DNA of 64,000 bases from Roseiarcus sp963749715 (GTDB lineage: Bacteria; Pseudomonadota; Alphaproteobacteria; Rhizobiales; Beijerinckiaceae): the NCBI GenBank assembly GCA_963749715.1, contig CAVVNR010000004.1:62001-126000 (forward strand), given 5' to 3'. The notes under the pieces are model-generated. The model saw only the letters and a list, made by a program, of their open reading frames with translations. It had not been told where the DNA came from and did no database searches. A program made the position numbers and the translations under genes. Of this stretch, positions 19,783 to 29,669 are shown in pieces (positions within the stretch are counted from its first letter, which is position 1; every line of letters begins with the position of its first letter).

Positions 19783-20860
19783 ATGGAGAATCTGCGCCAG
19801 AGGTTTGAGGCCACAGACCTTCGGACCCGAAGACACCTTTCAATCATCGCGTTGGAGGCGCTGCGTGCTGGAGCGAAAACCGTGACGGACCGGAAGCCGA
19901 TCGGCGAACGGGCGCTCGATCATGAAATCATGTTGTCGATTCTGATATCTTGCTACAACACCCGCGATCTTGTCGCAGACTGCCTGCGATCGATTTACCA
20001 GAACCCCGCCAGCGAGCCATATGAAATCGTCCTCGTCGACGACGCCTCGAGCGATGGGACGAGCGAGATGGTGAGGTCGACGTTTCCCGAGGTCCGGCTC
20101 TTTCGCAATGAATTCAACCGGCACTATGCGCACTCGAACAACCGGGCGCTCGATCAAGCTCGCGGCCGCTATGTATTGCTGCTGAACAACGATACGCTCG
20201 TCCTGCCGCGAGCCCTGGACGACATGATCGGGTTCCTGCGCGAGCACCCCGACGCCGGCGCGGTCGGCTGCAAATTGCTGAACGAGGACGGCACAATTCA
20301 ATGGTCGGTGAAGTCGCTGCCGAACCCTGCCGCCGCGATTTTCGGGGCCCGCTCGATCCTGGCCAAATGGTTTCCGAACAACCGATTCTCGCGGCAGCAC
20401 TTATTGCATATCGGCCGGGACATGAATTGGCCTTTCGTCGCCGGTTTGGTGTCCGGCGCGGCGTCGATGATGCCGCTCAAGGTCATGAAAGAAGTCGGAC
20501 ACCTTGACGTCAATTTTTTCTATCATGTCGATGCCGATTACTGCAAGCGGATTGCTGACGCGGGTTACAAATGTTATTATCTCCCTACGGCTTCGATCAT
20601 TCATCTCAACCACAAAGGCGGCACGATGACGAGTTCTATCGGCGCGCTTTCGATCCTTGACGATGTTTGAAGTCTGGAGCTATCGCTACTATCGCAAACA
20701 CATCCAGAAGACGTTGTGGAGTCCGATGCAGATCGTGGTCGTGCTCGGCTTGTCTTTTCACTTCTTGGCATTGGCGTCGGCCCAGGCCTTCGCCGAACTT
20801 GGCCGGGTTCTCCGCGCAGGGCTACAGCCGAAAAAGCCCATGGGTAAGTCTGGCGACTGA
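19783..20860 (+). CDS. Family 2 glycosyltransferase (frame shift near the C-terminus)
   Basis: A GT-A inverting glycosyltransferase, ~355 residues after correction. MLSILISCYNTRDLVADCLRS is shown here only as the core SILISCYNTRD; it starts the nucleotide-binding fold, with IVLVDDASSDGT and the metal-binding LLLNNDTLV. A VAGLVSGAASMM acceptor-loop segment and HVDADYCKRIADAGYK follow. At about 20642 an extra base ends the frame early (stop at 20668-20670); in the next frame the protein continues ARFRSLTMFEVWSYRYYRKH and a C-terminal amphipathic/hydrophobic segment, which is normal for this family of rhamnosyl-like transferases. Start ATG 19783 is chosen because the upstream in-frame ATG at 19666 falls in sequence that overlaps the opposite-strand gene. 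Confidence 0.85.
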
Positions 20861-21033
20861 AAGGGGCGAAGGATGCGGCAGTCGCCCCGGACCCCCGCGT
20901 CGCAGCGTCGTTTCGCTCCTCACGATGGCGACGCCATCCGAGCGCTACTCAGGCGGGTTGGTCGCCGCCGCCGGGGCCGCGTCCGGGGTTATGACGCGTC
21001 CGACGCGGTTGTCGATGTAAGGTCTCCTCGAAT

Positions 21034-21879
21034 ATGAAGGGCAAAGGAGCGTTAGTGGCCGGTAGTGGATCAGGACCCATCGATAACATGGCCGCAATAT
21101 TCCTCGCCGCGAAGCGTCGGCGCCGCGGCGCGGGGGAGACTTTGCCGCGAAGCGTTCGCGAGCGGCTGTTCATGATCGTCGTCGTGGCTTTGACGTGCGC
21201 GGTTTCGGTCGGCGTTTCGATCGCGCTGATAGACCGACCGGTCGCTACCTGGGTCCATGAGCATCTTGGGAGCCAGCGACTGAGCTGGTTCACGACGAGT
21301 TATTTTGGACCTCCGCTCAAATTCGGTCCGTTCAGCCTGATGGCAAGCCCGGCGATCGCGGTTGGGCCGTTGGCTGCTTTCGCCTTTGCGATTCTCGTGA
21401 TCGCGGGCGTGGTTGGCTGGCGTCCGGGAATCCGGAGCCGAGCGGTGCTGACTCTGTGCGTGTCGGCATTTGCAGCCAATGAAATCAATGCCTTGGTCAA
21501 AGGCCTGTTTGGGCGGACCTGGCCGGAAAGCTGGCTGGGGAACAATCCTTCATGGATCCGCGACCGCGTGTTCGGGTTCTTTCCTTTTCACGGCGGACAG
21601 GATTGGGCTTCGTTTCCATCGGGCCACACGACGGTCATCGCCGCGGTCGCGGCGGTCCTCTGGGTCGTTCTGCCGAAACTGAAAGTCGCCTGGGCGGCGA
21701 TCGTCGCTGTCGTGGCGGTGGGGTTGATCGCGGGGAATTATCACTTCGTTTCAGATGTAATCGCCGGCCTCTACTTCGGCGGCGCCATCGGACTCGGCGT
21801 CGCCGAGCTGATGCTGTCGGCGGACGACCGTATCGTTTTTGAGCGATTGGGCCGATCGAGTTCGGATCCGTCGCATTGA
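21034..21879 (+). CDS. PAP2 family phosphatase (membrane phosphoesterase)
   Basis: A 281-residue protein with an N-terminal basic region, then about six membrane segments. The three PAP2 motifs are present: K-x6-R-x-P-like KGLFGRTWPESW, PSGH in DWASFPSGHTT, and a third block GNYHFVSDVIAG in which the usual Ser-Arg-x5-His is altered to include the His and Asp. Such enzymes hydrolyse lipid phosphates, for example undecaprenyl diphosphate or phosphatidic acid, at the outer face of the inner membrane. In this position it may recycle undecaprenyl diphosphate released by polysaccharide polymerisation. The frame is intact. The start could also be ATG 21088. Confidence 0.83.
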   Translation: MKGKGALVAGSGSGPIDNMAAIFLAAKRRRRGAGETLPRSVRERLFMIVVVALTCAVSVGVSIALIDRPVATWVHEHLGSQRLSWFTTSYFGPPLKFGPFSLMASPAIAVGPLAAFAFAILVIAGVVGWRPGIRSRAVLTLCVSAFAANEINALVKGLFGRTWPESWLGNNPSWIRDRVFGFFPFHGGQDWASFPSGHTTVIAAVAAVLWVVLPKLKVAWAAIVAVVAVGLIAGNYHFVSDVIAGLYFGGAIGLGVAELMLSADDRIVFERLGRSSSDPSH

Positions 21880-22039
21880 TCGTGACGCTGACCCTCCTGC
21901 CTCCGTCGAGGCCGGATCGCGAATCTCCCGCGCCTGAGGCGTGCGCCAATGCGCGCAAGGAGCCCGGACCGCGCGCGGGCCAGCGATCGTGCGTTTCGCG
22001 GTTGCCCGTGCCGTATCTCAACGCTAGCGTCTCGAGCCC

Positions 22040-22957
22040 ATGAGAGTTCTCGCCTATATTCATACCTTCAACGACGCCGACGTCATCGGCCAGACGATCG
22101 CAGCGCTTTTGCGCCAAACCCGTCCGGTCGATGAGATCCTGGTCGTCGACAATGCTTCTACCGACGCCACTTTGGAGCAGCCATGTCTTCAGCACGCCAC
22201 CGTTGTGCGCAACCCGGAGAACACCGGAACAAGCGGGGGGGTTGCTACCGGGCTCGCTTATGCGATGGAGCATGGCTACGACTGGACGTGGATCTTCGAT
22301 CCCGACGGACTTCCGGCTGCTGACGCTTTGGAGAAGATGTTAGGCCTCTACGCGGGTTGGCCGCGGAGTCAACAAGACGAGACAGCCTTTCTCACCTGCC
22401 TGCACCCTGAGAGATGGCGTGACAGCGCCCATCGCAACTTCACATGGCGGGGGCTCGTACCTGCCGAGCCGACGCCCGGGGAGAGTTACTACCGCTGCGA
22501 TAACGCGTGGTGGTCCGGTTGTTTGTATCGCTCCGCCGCTGTGCGCAAAATTGGCTTGCCCAACGCAGATTATTTTCTCGACTGGGGCGAAAGCGAGTAC
22601 GGATATCGGATGACGCGCGCCGGGTTCAAAGGCTTCGTTTGTCGCGACGCGCCCATAAACTCCAACATCCGCGGCTATGCGGCCCTCCGCCCCGCGGAGA
22701 TTGAGCACGGGGATGCGACGCCGGCGGTTCTGGAGCACCCCCCGTTTCGCTGCTACTACACCGCAAGGAACAGGCTTTATTTCGCGCTGTACGACTTCGA
22801 GAAAATCCAGCCGGTCCTGCTGCTGCGCATGGTCGTGACGCTGGGGCTGATGATGATCAAAGTTCTCCTGCGGCCGGGCCGGAAGGGGGTCCAGATCCGC
22901 GCATTCTCCCGCGGCGTCTGGGACGGGCTGACCGGCAATATTGCGGCGCGCTATTAG
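22040..22957 (+). CDS. Family 2 glycosyltransferase, rhamnosyltransferase-like
   Basis: A 305-residue intact GT2 enzyme. MRVLAYIHTFNDADVIGQTI begins the nucleotide-sugar fold; ILVVDNASTDATL and WIFDPDGLPAADALEKML carry the acidic metal/nucleotide ligands, with 'DPDG' in place of DDD/DxD. The acceptor side includes WWSGCLYRSAAVRKIGLP and FLDWGESEYGYRM. The C-terminal ~60 residues hold a hydrophobic segment (VLLLRMVVTLGLMMIKVLL) likely to bind the membrane. The layout resembles rhamnosyltransferases acting on lipid-linked oligosaccharides. Donor and acceptor cannot be assigned. Confidence 0.84.
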   Translation: MRVLAYIHTFNDADVIGQTIAALLRQTRPVDEILVVDNASTDATLEQPCLQHATVVRNPENTGTSGGVATGLAYAMEHGYDWTWIFDPDGLPAADALEKMLGLYAGWPRSQQDETAFLTCLHPERWRDSAHRNFTWRGLVPAEPTPGESYYRCDNAWWSGCLYRSAAVRKIGLPNADYFLDWGESEYGYRMTRAGFKGFVCRDAPINSNIRGYAALRPAEIEHGDATPAVLEHPPFRCYYTARNRLYFALYDFEKIQPVLLLRMVVTLGLMMIKVLLRPGRKGVQIRAFSRGVWDGLTGNIAARY

Positions 22958-23118
22958 CATGCCGCCAAATGCAGCTCGCCCCGATTAGCGGGAAATCGTC
23001 CAGTTTTTTCAAAAAAATCTGAATTTGCGCAGCGCAACGGCCCGGGGAGCCGTCACAGCCGGGGTGACCGCGAGAGGATGCGAACCCATTCCGCTCGCTG
23101 AATATCGTCCCGGCGCTT

Positions 23119-24315
23119 TTACTGCACCGCCGGAACGACCGTCGTCCCACTGGTCTGGTTGATCAAGTAGCTGGCTCCGATGCTGAAGCCCTGGAACCGG
23201 AGAACGTCTCGCAGCACGGAATCAAGGAAGCGGCCGGTCTTGGCGAGCTCGGTCGGCGGCACATAGATGACGCTGTTGGGCGGCACAATCATATCCTCAT
23301 CGAGCCTAAGGCCGTCGATTTCGTCTTTGAGGTTGACTGACCGCAGGTGCGGCAGTTGGTCGCTGTCGATATAGAAAACCCGCACAGCCTCCATCGACCC
23401 GGAGATCGAAACGCCGCCGGCCTGCGCGATAGACATCAGAACGGTCAGCGGTCTGTCCGATTCGATCCGGCCGGGCTTGGCGACTTCTCCGAGCACGAGC
23501 ACCGAGCCGGGATGGAGAGTGCGCGGGACGAGGGTCGCGGAGATGTCGAGATGCAAAGCGGCATACGCTTTGTCGATGTCGCGCTCGAGTGCGCGAAGAG
23601 CGCGGTTGTGCGCCTGGATCGGTTGGAGCAGCGGCAAGGAGATCGTGCCGTCGGGCAGCACTTTGTCGCGGATGCTACGCTGCACGCCAGCCGGGCTGAC
23701 AGCATCGAGAAAATCTTCCAGCCGGGAATGGGATTTTGTCACATTGACCGTGAGCTGCCCGGTGTACTTTCGTTCAATCTCCCGGGTCAGCTGATCGACG
23801 GTCTTTCCGGCCGCCCTGACGGGGCCAATCAAGGGCATGGAGATCCACCCATCCGGCCTGACCGACACGACCTTGCTGTCCGCGGCGTCGCCGATGAAAT
23901 CGATAGACAGCTTGTCGCCGACCGAGATCGCGTATTCGCCCGCGGTCGGCTGCCGCCTGACATCGAAAAAGACATCGAATTCGTCGCCGATCTGCAGAGT
24001 ATAGACGTCCAGACCTCGATCGAGCGTTCGAATGATCTTCTCGCGGGCGGCGGCCTTTTGCTCATCGCTCAACTGATCCAGGTACACCACCGATCCGTCG
24101 GCGGAGCGCTCGAAGGGACGCGTCGTCTCGCAAGCGGTCATGGCGATGCTCGGCAACAGCACCAACGCCGCTCGCAGCAGCGCGCGGAACGACCAACGCA
24201 AGCGCCTGAGGCATTGACCAACTTGCTTCAGCGCGAGCCAGTTTGTCAGGTGCATCATTTGTCGCAAGGTCGAATCCGTTTCGCGCGCGCCGTCGCACCT
24301 GTTAGCATTTGGCAC
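23119..24315 (-). CDS. Wza/GfcE-type polysaccharide export lipoprotein
   Basis: A 398-residue outer-membrane polysaccharide export protein. The N-terminus has a basic region, a hydrophobic signal (LLRAALVLLPSIAM) and a lipobox-like TAC cysteine at about residue 61. The first part of the mature protein is the PF02563 export domain (YTLQIGDEFDVFFDVRRQPT, IGDKLSIDFIGDA, VSVRPDGWISMPLIGPVRAAG), followed by an extended second domain and SLBB-like repeats (SVLVLGEVAKPGRIES, GGVSISGSMEAVRVFYID). It would form the outer-membrane channel for the capsule or exopolysaccharide whose synthesis genes flank it. The real start is uncertain; ATGs at residues 20-21 would give a more normal signal peptide. Confidence 0.87.
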   Translation of the reverse strand: MPNANRCDGARETDSTLRQMMHLTNWLALKQVGQCLRRLRWSFRALLRAALVLLPSIAMTACETTRPFERSADGSVVYLDQLSDEQKAAAREKIIRTLDRGLDVYTLQIGDEFDVFFDVRRQPTAGEYAISVGDKLSIDFIGDAADSKVVSVRPDGWISMPLIGPVRAAGKTVDQLTREIERKYTGQLTVNVTKSHSRLEDFLDAVSPAGVQRSIRDKVLPDGTISLPLLQPIQAHNRALRALERDIDKAYAALHLDISATLVPRTLHPGSVLVLGEVAKPGRIESDRPLTVLMSIAQAGGVSISGSMEAVRVFYIDSDQLPHLRSVNLKDEIDGLRLDEDMIVPPNSVIYVPPTELAKTGRFLDSVLRDVLRFQGFSIGASYLINQTSGTTVVPAVQ

Positions 24316-24879
24316 GCCCCTGCAAAAAGGACCGTCAGGCCGTCATTCCGCACCCTCGTGGCTATATCCCTTTTATTTCAGCGCATTAGCGCCAAAGTCC
24401 ATCTTGGGGCGGCCCCAGCAGGACGGTATCGGACGAAATGAGATTGCGCAATGGATAAGGATAAAGTCAGCGGGCCCTTCAGATACCGGATCTGCTCAGG
24501 TTGTTGATTTGCAACTCTCAGCTTTGAGAGACCGCCTCTTCTCGCTCAACTTGCAACCCATTGCTAACCTGGAGCCGCTCCCCGATTGACCGCGGTTCGA
24601 AACATGCGCCCTCAGCCCGGCCCCCCCGACGCCGAAATCTGGCGACGCAATCATCTATGACCTGCCTGTTTCGGCAGCACGTCAGCCCAATTTCGACAGC
24701 TTCCATTTGCTCCAACAACTATAATTGACGCCACCGCGCAGGCCAGATACATCTGTCGTAGCGTGGCGTTTGGGGTAGATCGGAAGCGCCTTTGTTCCCG
24801 CCGACGCCGCATGAGGCTATAATTCCGGCCGCACGCTGGTCTTTGAGCGGATAGCACCATAGACCTCTACGGGACGCAA
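24316..24879. other. Intergenic region without a recognisable gene
   Basis: 564 bases between the divergent export lipoprotein and oxygenase genes. Short open frames exist on both strands but have neither ribosome sites nor recognisable protein character. It presumably carries the divergent promoters; I see no clear operator. Confidence 0.5.
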
Positions 24880-25701
24880 TTGACAGCCGCTGAACCGTTC
24901 CTCCTCGCCCCTGAGCGCCTGCAGCAGTTGGGCGAACATCTCCGGCGCGAGTACGCGGGGGCGGAACCTTATCCTCATATCGTCATCGACAATTTTTTCC
25001 CCATCGCGGTGCTGGAGCGTGTGGTCTCGGAGATTCCCAAGCCCGGCGACACCGGGTGGATCGAGTTTGATGATGCGCGCGGCAAGAAGCTTGCGTCGAA
25101 AGTCGAAACCCAATTCGGCAATGCGACGCGAGCGCTGTTGTATCAGCTGAACTCCGCGGCATTCATCGATTTCCTCGAGACGTTGACCGGGATTTGCGGA
25201 CTTATCCCCGACCCGCATTTTTGGGGCGGCGGGGTTCACCAAATCGTCCGAGGAGGATTTCTCAAGGTCCACACGGATTTTAATCGGCATCCGCGGCTGA
25301 AGCTCGACCGTCGACTCAATCTGCTTTTGTATCTCAATCCCGAATGGCAAGAGGAATGGGGCGGGGGTCTCGAGCTGTGGGATCGCGACATGAACGCGTG
25401 CCGTAAGAGGATCATGCCAATCTTTGGACGGTGTGTCGTCTTCAGCACCACGGATTTTTCGAACCATGGGCATCCCGACCCGCTCAATTGCCCGGAGGGA
25501 ACAACTCGCAAATCGCTCGCCCTCTACTATTACTCGAATGGTCGGCCCCGCGGCGAGACGGCTGGCGACCATTACTCGACGCCGTTTCGCCGGAGACCAG
25601 GCGAAAAGCCGTTCCTCACGCCGCATACGATCGCGCAGAACCTTCTGCCGCCGATCGTAATGTCAATGATCAGCTCGTTGCGGCATCGCCGGCAGGATTA
25701 G
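24880..25701 (+). CDS. 2OG-Fe(II) oxygenase, prolyl-4-hydroxylase-like
   Basis: A 273-residue intact dioxygenase. The iron ligands are evident: H131 and D133 in FLKVHTDFNRHP and a distal His in SNHGHPDP (H196 or H198), with R210 in TTRKSLALYYYS as the 2-oxoglutarate anchor. The N-terminal half holds the support helices (PYPHIVIDNFFPIAVLERVV). This combination is typical of the 2OG-Fe(II) oxygenase superfamily members (PF13640 type) found in glycan biosynthesis loci, where they hydroxylate a sugar or a lipid; the substrate here is unknown. The start codon appears to be TTG 24880. It is divergent from the export lipoprotein gene. Confidence 0.82.
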   Translation: MTAAEPFLLAPERLQQLGEHLRREYAGAEPYPHIVIDNFFPIAVLERVVSEIPKPGDTGWIEFDDARGKKLASKVETQFGNATRALLYQLNSAAFIDFLETLTGICGLIPDPHFWGGGVHQIVRGGFLKVHTDFNRHPRLKLDRRLNLLLYLNPEWQEEWGGGLELWDRDMNACRKRIMPIFGRCVVFSTTDFSNHGHPDPLNCPEGTTRKSLALYYYSNGRPRGETAGDHYSTPFRRRPGEKPFLTPHTIAQNLLPPIVMSMISSLRHRRQD

Positions 25702-25765
25702 CGACCTCTTGGGAGCGGAGGCTCGGCGAACCGCGTCGCCGCCCGATCCCGATCGCGTGGACCTC

Positions 25766-26128
25766 TCAGACGACCGTAAGCTCGGGCTGTCCCGGCTGAA
25801 CGATCGAAATCGTGCCTCCTGTCAGGCACTGCAGCGTGTCGGTGATCCGCAACGCCTTGATGCCGTCGTAGGTGGTGGTCGGCGATCCCGGCATCCATGT
25901 GCCGGCGGGCTTCGGGACGCAGGGCCCGCCGGACGGACTGGGCGGCGCCGGCGTGAGCGCGCACGGCCCGAAGGGCATGATGTTCACCCCCGGCGCGCAG
26001 TCGGCGATTGTCGCGCAGAGCTGCTCCGAGGCGAAGACGTTCTGCTGCATCGTCACCATGAGCGGTTGCGGCTTCGGGCAGGCGGTGCAGATGATCATGT
26101 TCATTGCATTGATAACTTGAAGCGGCAT
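25766..26128 (-). CDS. PAAR-like DUF4280 protein (candidate T6SS spike tip)
   Basis: A 120-residue protein starting at ATG 26128 (MPLQVINAMNMIICTACPKP). The features match DUF4280: an N-terminal strand with conserved cysteines (CTACPKPQPL), a central ATIADCAPGVNIMPFGPCALT block, the PCVPKPAGTWMPGSPT block, and the end LTGGTISIVQPGQPELTVV. DUF4280 proteins are thought to be structural equivalents of PAAR tips that sharpen VgrG spikes and bind effectors. The longer frame to 26329 has an implausible Arg/Pro-rich leader. It lies about 11 kb from vgrG with no effector gene next to it. Many Cys residues suggest metal binding as in PAAR. Confidence 0.72.
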   Translation of the reverse strand: MPLQVINAMNMIICTACPKPQPLMVTMQQNVFASEQLCATIADCAPGVNIMPFGPCALTPAPPSPSGGPCVPKPAGTWMPGSPTTTYDGIKALRITDTLQCLTGGTISIVQPGQPELTVV

Positions 26129-26510
26129 CGGCTTGCATCCCAATTGCTGCGAACCGATGCTGCTCCGTCCAGGTCGGCTTGGCAATTCAGGCGGCGGAAA
26201 TGCCCTTGGGTGGAAAGATGAGCAATCGCGGGCTAAGGCTCCTCGCCTTCGCGGCTCGGGAGCGGCATCGTCCAATTCGTCATGGACGCGTCCGAGCGAA
26301 TCGACGAAGCGAGGCAAGGCTGAGAACAAGGATTTTAACGGCCAACGCCGGTCTTGACTTGTCCGCCGCCGGTCGGCTTTCTGCGGCGATCGACGGCCCC
26401 ATTCCCAGTCTTCTTAGGGATTGAGCCCTTGACTTCCGCTGCTCTTGATTCGACTCTTCCCCTCAGACGAAGCGAGCGGAAACTGATGTGCAAGCCTTTG
26501 AAGAAACCCG
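26129..26510. other. Intergenic region ahead of the hopanoid operon
   Basis: 382 bases with no convincing gene. It separates the DUF4280 gene from hpnA and should hold the promoter of the hpnABCDEF unit. No clear operator or sigma-54 motif was seen. Confidence 0.45.
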
Positions 26511-27610
26511 GTGTCTGATCGCAAAACCGTTCAAGGCTCTGTCGCCGCCGCTGACCGCAGGCCGTCGAGCGGGGCCGCGACAACTCTCGCGACGACTGAG
26601 CGAGAGCCGAAGGCCTCGCCCGCTTCATCCGTTCTTGTCACGGGCGCGAGCGGATTCCTCGGATCAGCGATCGCCATCGCTCTGCGCGCCCGTGGGCACG
26701 AAGTCTGGACACTGGTGCGTCCAACGAGCCCGCGGACAAATCTCGATCCCCGCGACACAGTGCGCATGGGGGATCTTCGCGATCGCGTCTCAGTGGCCGG
26801 GGCGCTCAAGGGCGTCCGATACCTCTTTCACGCGGCCGCCGACTATCGCCTCTGGGCGCAACAGCCGGAGGAGATCAGCCGCAACAACGTCGAGGGAACG
26901 CGGTTGATCATGGAGGAGGCGTTGCGCGCCGGCGTCGAGCGCATCGTCTACACCAGCAGCGTGGCGACCTTGAAGCTCGCCAGCGGGGCCGCCGCAACCG
27001 AGGACCATCCTCTCGCCGAAGCCGCCGCGATCGGCGCCTACAAGCGCAGCAAGGTCGCAGCCGAGCGTCTGGTCGAAGCGATGATCCGGCGGGACGGGCT
27101 GCCGGCGGTCATCGTCAACCCGTCGACGCCGATCGGCCCGCGCGACGTGCGGCCGACGCCGACCGGCCGCATCATCATCGAGGCCGCGTCGGGACGCATG
27201 CCGGCCTTCGTGGATACTGGGCTGAACCTCGTTCATGTCGATGACGTCGCTTCTGGTCACGTCGCCGCCCTCGACCGCGGCCGGATCGGCGAACGCTATA
27301 TCCTCGGCGGCGAGAACGTCCTCCTCGCCGACATGCTCGCCGACATCGCACGCCTGGTCGGGCGGCGGCCTCCGACGGCTGAGGATTCCGAGAGCCGCGG
27401 TCTACCCGATCGCCTATGGAGCGGAATTGGTCGCGAAGATTCGCGGCGTCGAGCCGTTCGTGACGCTGGATGGCCTGCGCATGGCGCGCCATCACATGTT
27501 CTTCGACGATTCCAAGGCGCGACGCGAACTCGGCTATGCGTCGAGGCCCTACCGCGACGGCCTTTCGGATGCGATCGCCTGGTTCCGCTCCCACGGCGTA
27601 TCTCAAATGA
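26511..27610 (+). CDS. hpnA: HpnA, hopanoid-associated sugar epimerase (two one-base frame errors)
   Basis: A short-chain dehydrogenase-type NAD(P)-dependent epimerase that marks the start of hopanoid loci. VLVTGASGFLGSAIAIAL is the Rossmann GxxGxxG region (residues ~43-60); the active-site YKRSK (Y-x3-K) follows IGA, with the catalytic Ser in VYTSSVATL. The frame is lost near 27380; removing one G joins RRPPT to LRIPRAAVYPIAYGAELV. A second extra G near 27603 hides the natural stop: without it the end is WFRSHGYLK with TGA at 27608-27610, overlapping the hpnB ATG (ATGA). About 365 residues. The substrate is undefined in the literature; deletion of hpnA-type genes has mild effects. Confidence 0.87.
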
Positions 27611-28797
27611 TCACGGCCGCTCTTGCTCTCCTTTCCCTCGCGGTGTGGGCCTATCTCCTTTTTGGCAGGGGTTGGTTCTGGCTCTGCGGCGAGCGCGATG
27701 ACGAGGCCGATCGGCAAGCGAGGCTCGGGCCGGCGTCGCGCCAGGCTCCTGGCCCGGCGTCGTCGCGATCGTCCCGGCCCGCGACGAGGCCGACGTGATC
27801 GCCCGGAGCGTCGCCTCTCTTCTTCAGCAGGATTATCGCGGACCATTCTCCGTGGTGGTCGTCGACGACCAGAGCGCCGACGGCACCGCCGCGGCCGCAT
27901 CCGCCGCGGCGACGGCGGCTGGCGCGGCTGAGCGGCTCCGCGTTGTCGCGGGAACTGGCGTTGCGCCCGGCTGGACGGGAAAACTATGGGCGATGCGCCA
28001 AGGCCTATCGGCGGTCGAAGCCGGCGCGGCGGCGCCTGAATTCGTCCTGTTCACCGACGCCGACATCGCCTACGCCCCGCATGTGCTGACCCGCCTCGTC
28101 ACGATCGCCCGGGCGCGAAACAGCGGCCTCACCTCGCTGATGGTGAAGCTGCGCTGTGAAAGCGCCGCCGAGCGCTGGCTGGTCCCGGCGTTCGTGTTCT
28201 TCTTCCAGATGCTCTATCCCTTTCGCCTGGGTTAACGATCCGCAGCGGCGGATCGCCGCGGCGGCCGGCGGCTGCATGCTGGCGCGGCGCGAACTCCTCG
28301 CCGCCGCCGGGGGTCTCGAGGCGGTGCGCGGCGCGCTCATCGACGATTGCGCGCTCGGCGCAAGCATGAAGCGAGAAGGGCCGATCTGGCTGGGCCTGAC
28401 GGAAAGCGTCCATAGCCTGCGCGCCTATCCGGCCTTCGCCGATTTCGGGCGGATGGTGTCCCGCTCCGCGTTCGCGGAATTGCGCTATTCGCCGCTGCGT
28501 CTGGCTGGCGCGGTCGGCGGGATGGCCCTCGTCTATCTGGCGCCGCCCGCTTTCGCCATATTCTCGAGCGGCCTTACAGAAGCGGCCGGGGCGATCGCCT
28601 GGGCGACGATGGCGGTGACGTTCGCGCCGACCCTGCGACTCTATGGGCGGCCGCTGGCGGGCGGCCTCGTCCTGCCCGCCATCGCCGCCGCCTATGTCGC
28701 CTTCACGCTCGACTCGGCCATGCAATACTGGCGCGGACGCGGGGGCTACTGGAAAGGCCGGTTCCAGGCGCCGATCCGGGAAGCGGGGCGGGTATGA
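27607..28797 (+). CDS. hpnB: HpnB, hopanoid-associated glycosyltransferase (two frame shifts)
   Basis: A family 2 glycosyltransferase of hopanoid loci, starting MITAALALLSLAVWAYLLFG with an N-terminal membrane helix. The frame changes between 27690 and 27740, after which GSWPGVVAIVPARDEADVI and SVVVVDDQSADGT give the GT-A fold. FVLFTDADIAYAP carries the metal-binding DAD motif. At 28224 an extra C in 'ccctttcgcc' ends the frame; without it FFFQMLYPFAWVNDPQRRIAAAAGG is continuous (shown as YPF+AWVND). The C-terminal half has two to three membrane helices. About 395 residues. The last bases overlap hpnC (ATGA). The biochemical role is not established. Confidence 0.87.
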
Positions 28798-29669
28798 CGA
28801 CCGTAGCCGAAGCCCGTTCAGGCAAGACGCACGGGGACGAGAACTTCCCGGTCGCGTCGTGGCTGCTCAGCGATCGCAATCGCGCCCCCATCCTCGCCTT
28901 CTACCGGTTCGCGCGCGCCGCCGACGACGTCGCCGATCATCCCACGCTGCCGCCGGACCGGAAGCTCGCGCTGCTCGACCATCTCGACGCCGCGCTCCGC
29001 GGACGCGGACCGGCTGATCCTGAGGCCGAGCCGTTGCGCATCGCGCTCAGCGAGCGCGGCCTCGCTCCGCGGCACGCGCTCGAACTCCTCGACGCCTTTC
29101 GGCTCGACGTGCGCAAGAACCGCTACGCGGATTGGGCTGAGCTGATGGATTATTGCCGGCTCTCGGCGGCGCCGGTCGGCCGGTTCGTTCTCGACGTGCA
29201 CGACGAGGACGAGGCGACCTGGCCGGCGTCGGACGCGCTATGCGCCGGGCTGCAGGTCAACAATCACCTGCAGGATTGCGCCCTCGACTACCGTCGCCTC
29301 GACCGCGTCTACCTGCCGCTCGATGTTCTTGCCAAGCATGGCGCGTCGGTCGAGATGCTCGACGCCCCGCGCGCGACCCCGGCTCTCCGCGCCGCGATTG
29401 CCGAGCTCGCCCGCCGCTCCGGGGATTTGGCGGCGCAGGGGGTGAGGCTGGTCCCCGAGATCAAGGACGTGCGCCTCGCGGCCGAGATCGCCGCCATCCA
29501 GGCGCTGGCTCGGCGCCTCGCGCGCGATCTCGAAAGCCGCGATCCGCTGAGCGAGCGGGTTCAGTTCGGCAAGGCGGGCTTTGCCTGGGTCGGCGGGCTG
29601 GGCGCGCTGCGCTACCTCGCCTCGGCGCTGGTCCGCACCGTCGGCGCGCGGCCGAAGGTCTCCGCATGA
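28794..29669 (+). CDS. hpnC: HpnC, hydroxysqualene synthase
   Basis: A 291-residue intact squalene/phytoene synthase-family enzyme. In the HpnCDE route (established in Zymomonas and Rhodopseudomonas), HpnD makes presqualene diphosphate from two farnesyl diphosphates, HpnC converts it to hydroxysqualene and HpnE reduces that to squalene. The two Asp-rich Mg-diphosphate motifs are FARAADDVADH (residues ~38-48) and NNHLQDCALDYRR (~153-165); YCRLSAAPVGR is the conserved central helix. It overlaps hpnB and hpnD by four bases at each end (ATGA), so the genes are tightly coupled. Confidence 0.95.
   Translation: MTTVAEARSGKTHGDENFPVASWLLSDRNRAPILAFYRFARAADDVADHPTLPPDRKLALLDHLDAALRGRGPADPEAEPLRIALSERGLAPRHALELLDAFRLDVRKNRYADWAELMDYCRLSAAPVGRFVLDVHDEDEATWPASDALCAGLQVNNHLQDCALDYRRLDRVYLPLDVLAKHGASVEMLDAPRATPALRAAIAELARRSGDLAAQGVRLVPEIKDVRLAAEIAAIQALARRLARDLESRDPLSERVQFGKAGFAWVGGLGALRYLASALVRTVGARPKVSA

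Noticed and set aside
24310..24325. TGGCAC-N4-CTGCA resembling a sigma-54 promoter
   Set aside because: Spacing is one base short of the required GG-N10-GC and no gene follows in that direction.
29153..29665. Long upstream extension of hpnD in frame
   Set aside because: It is hpnC read in another frame; the ATG at 29666 overlapping the hpnC stop gives the known HpnD N-terminus.
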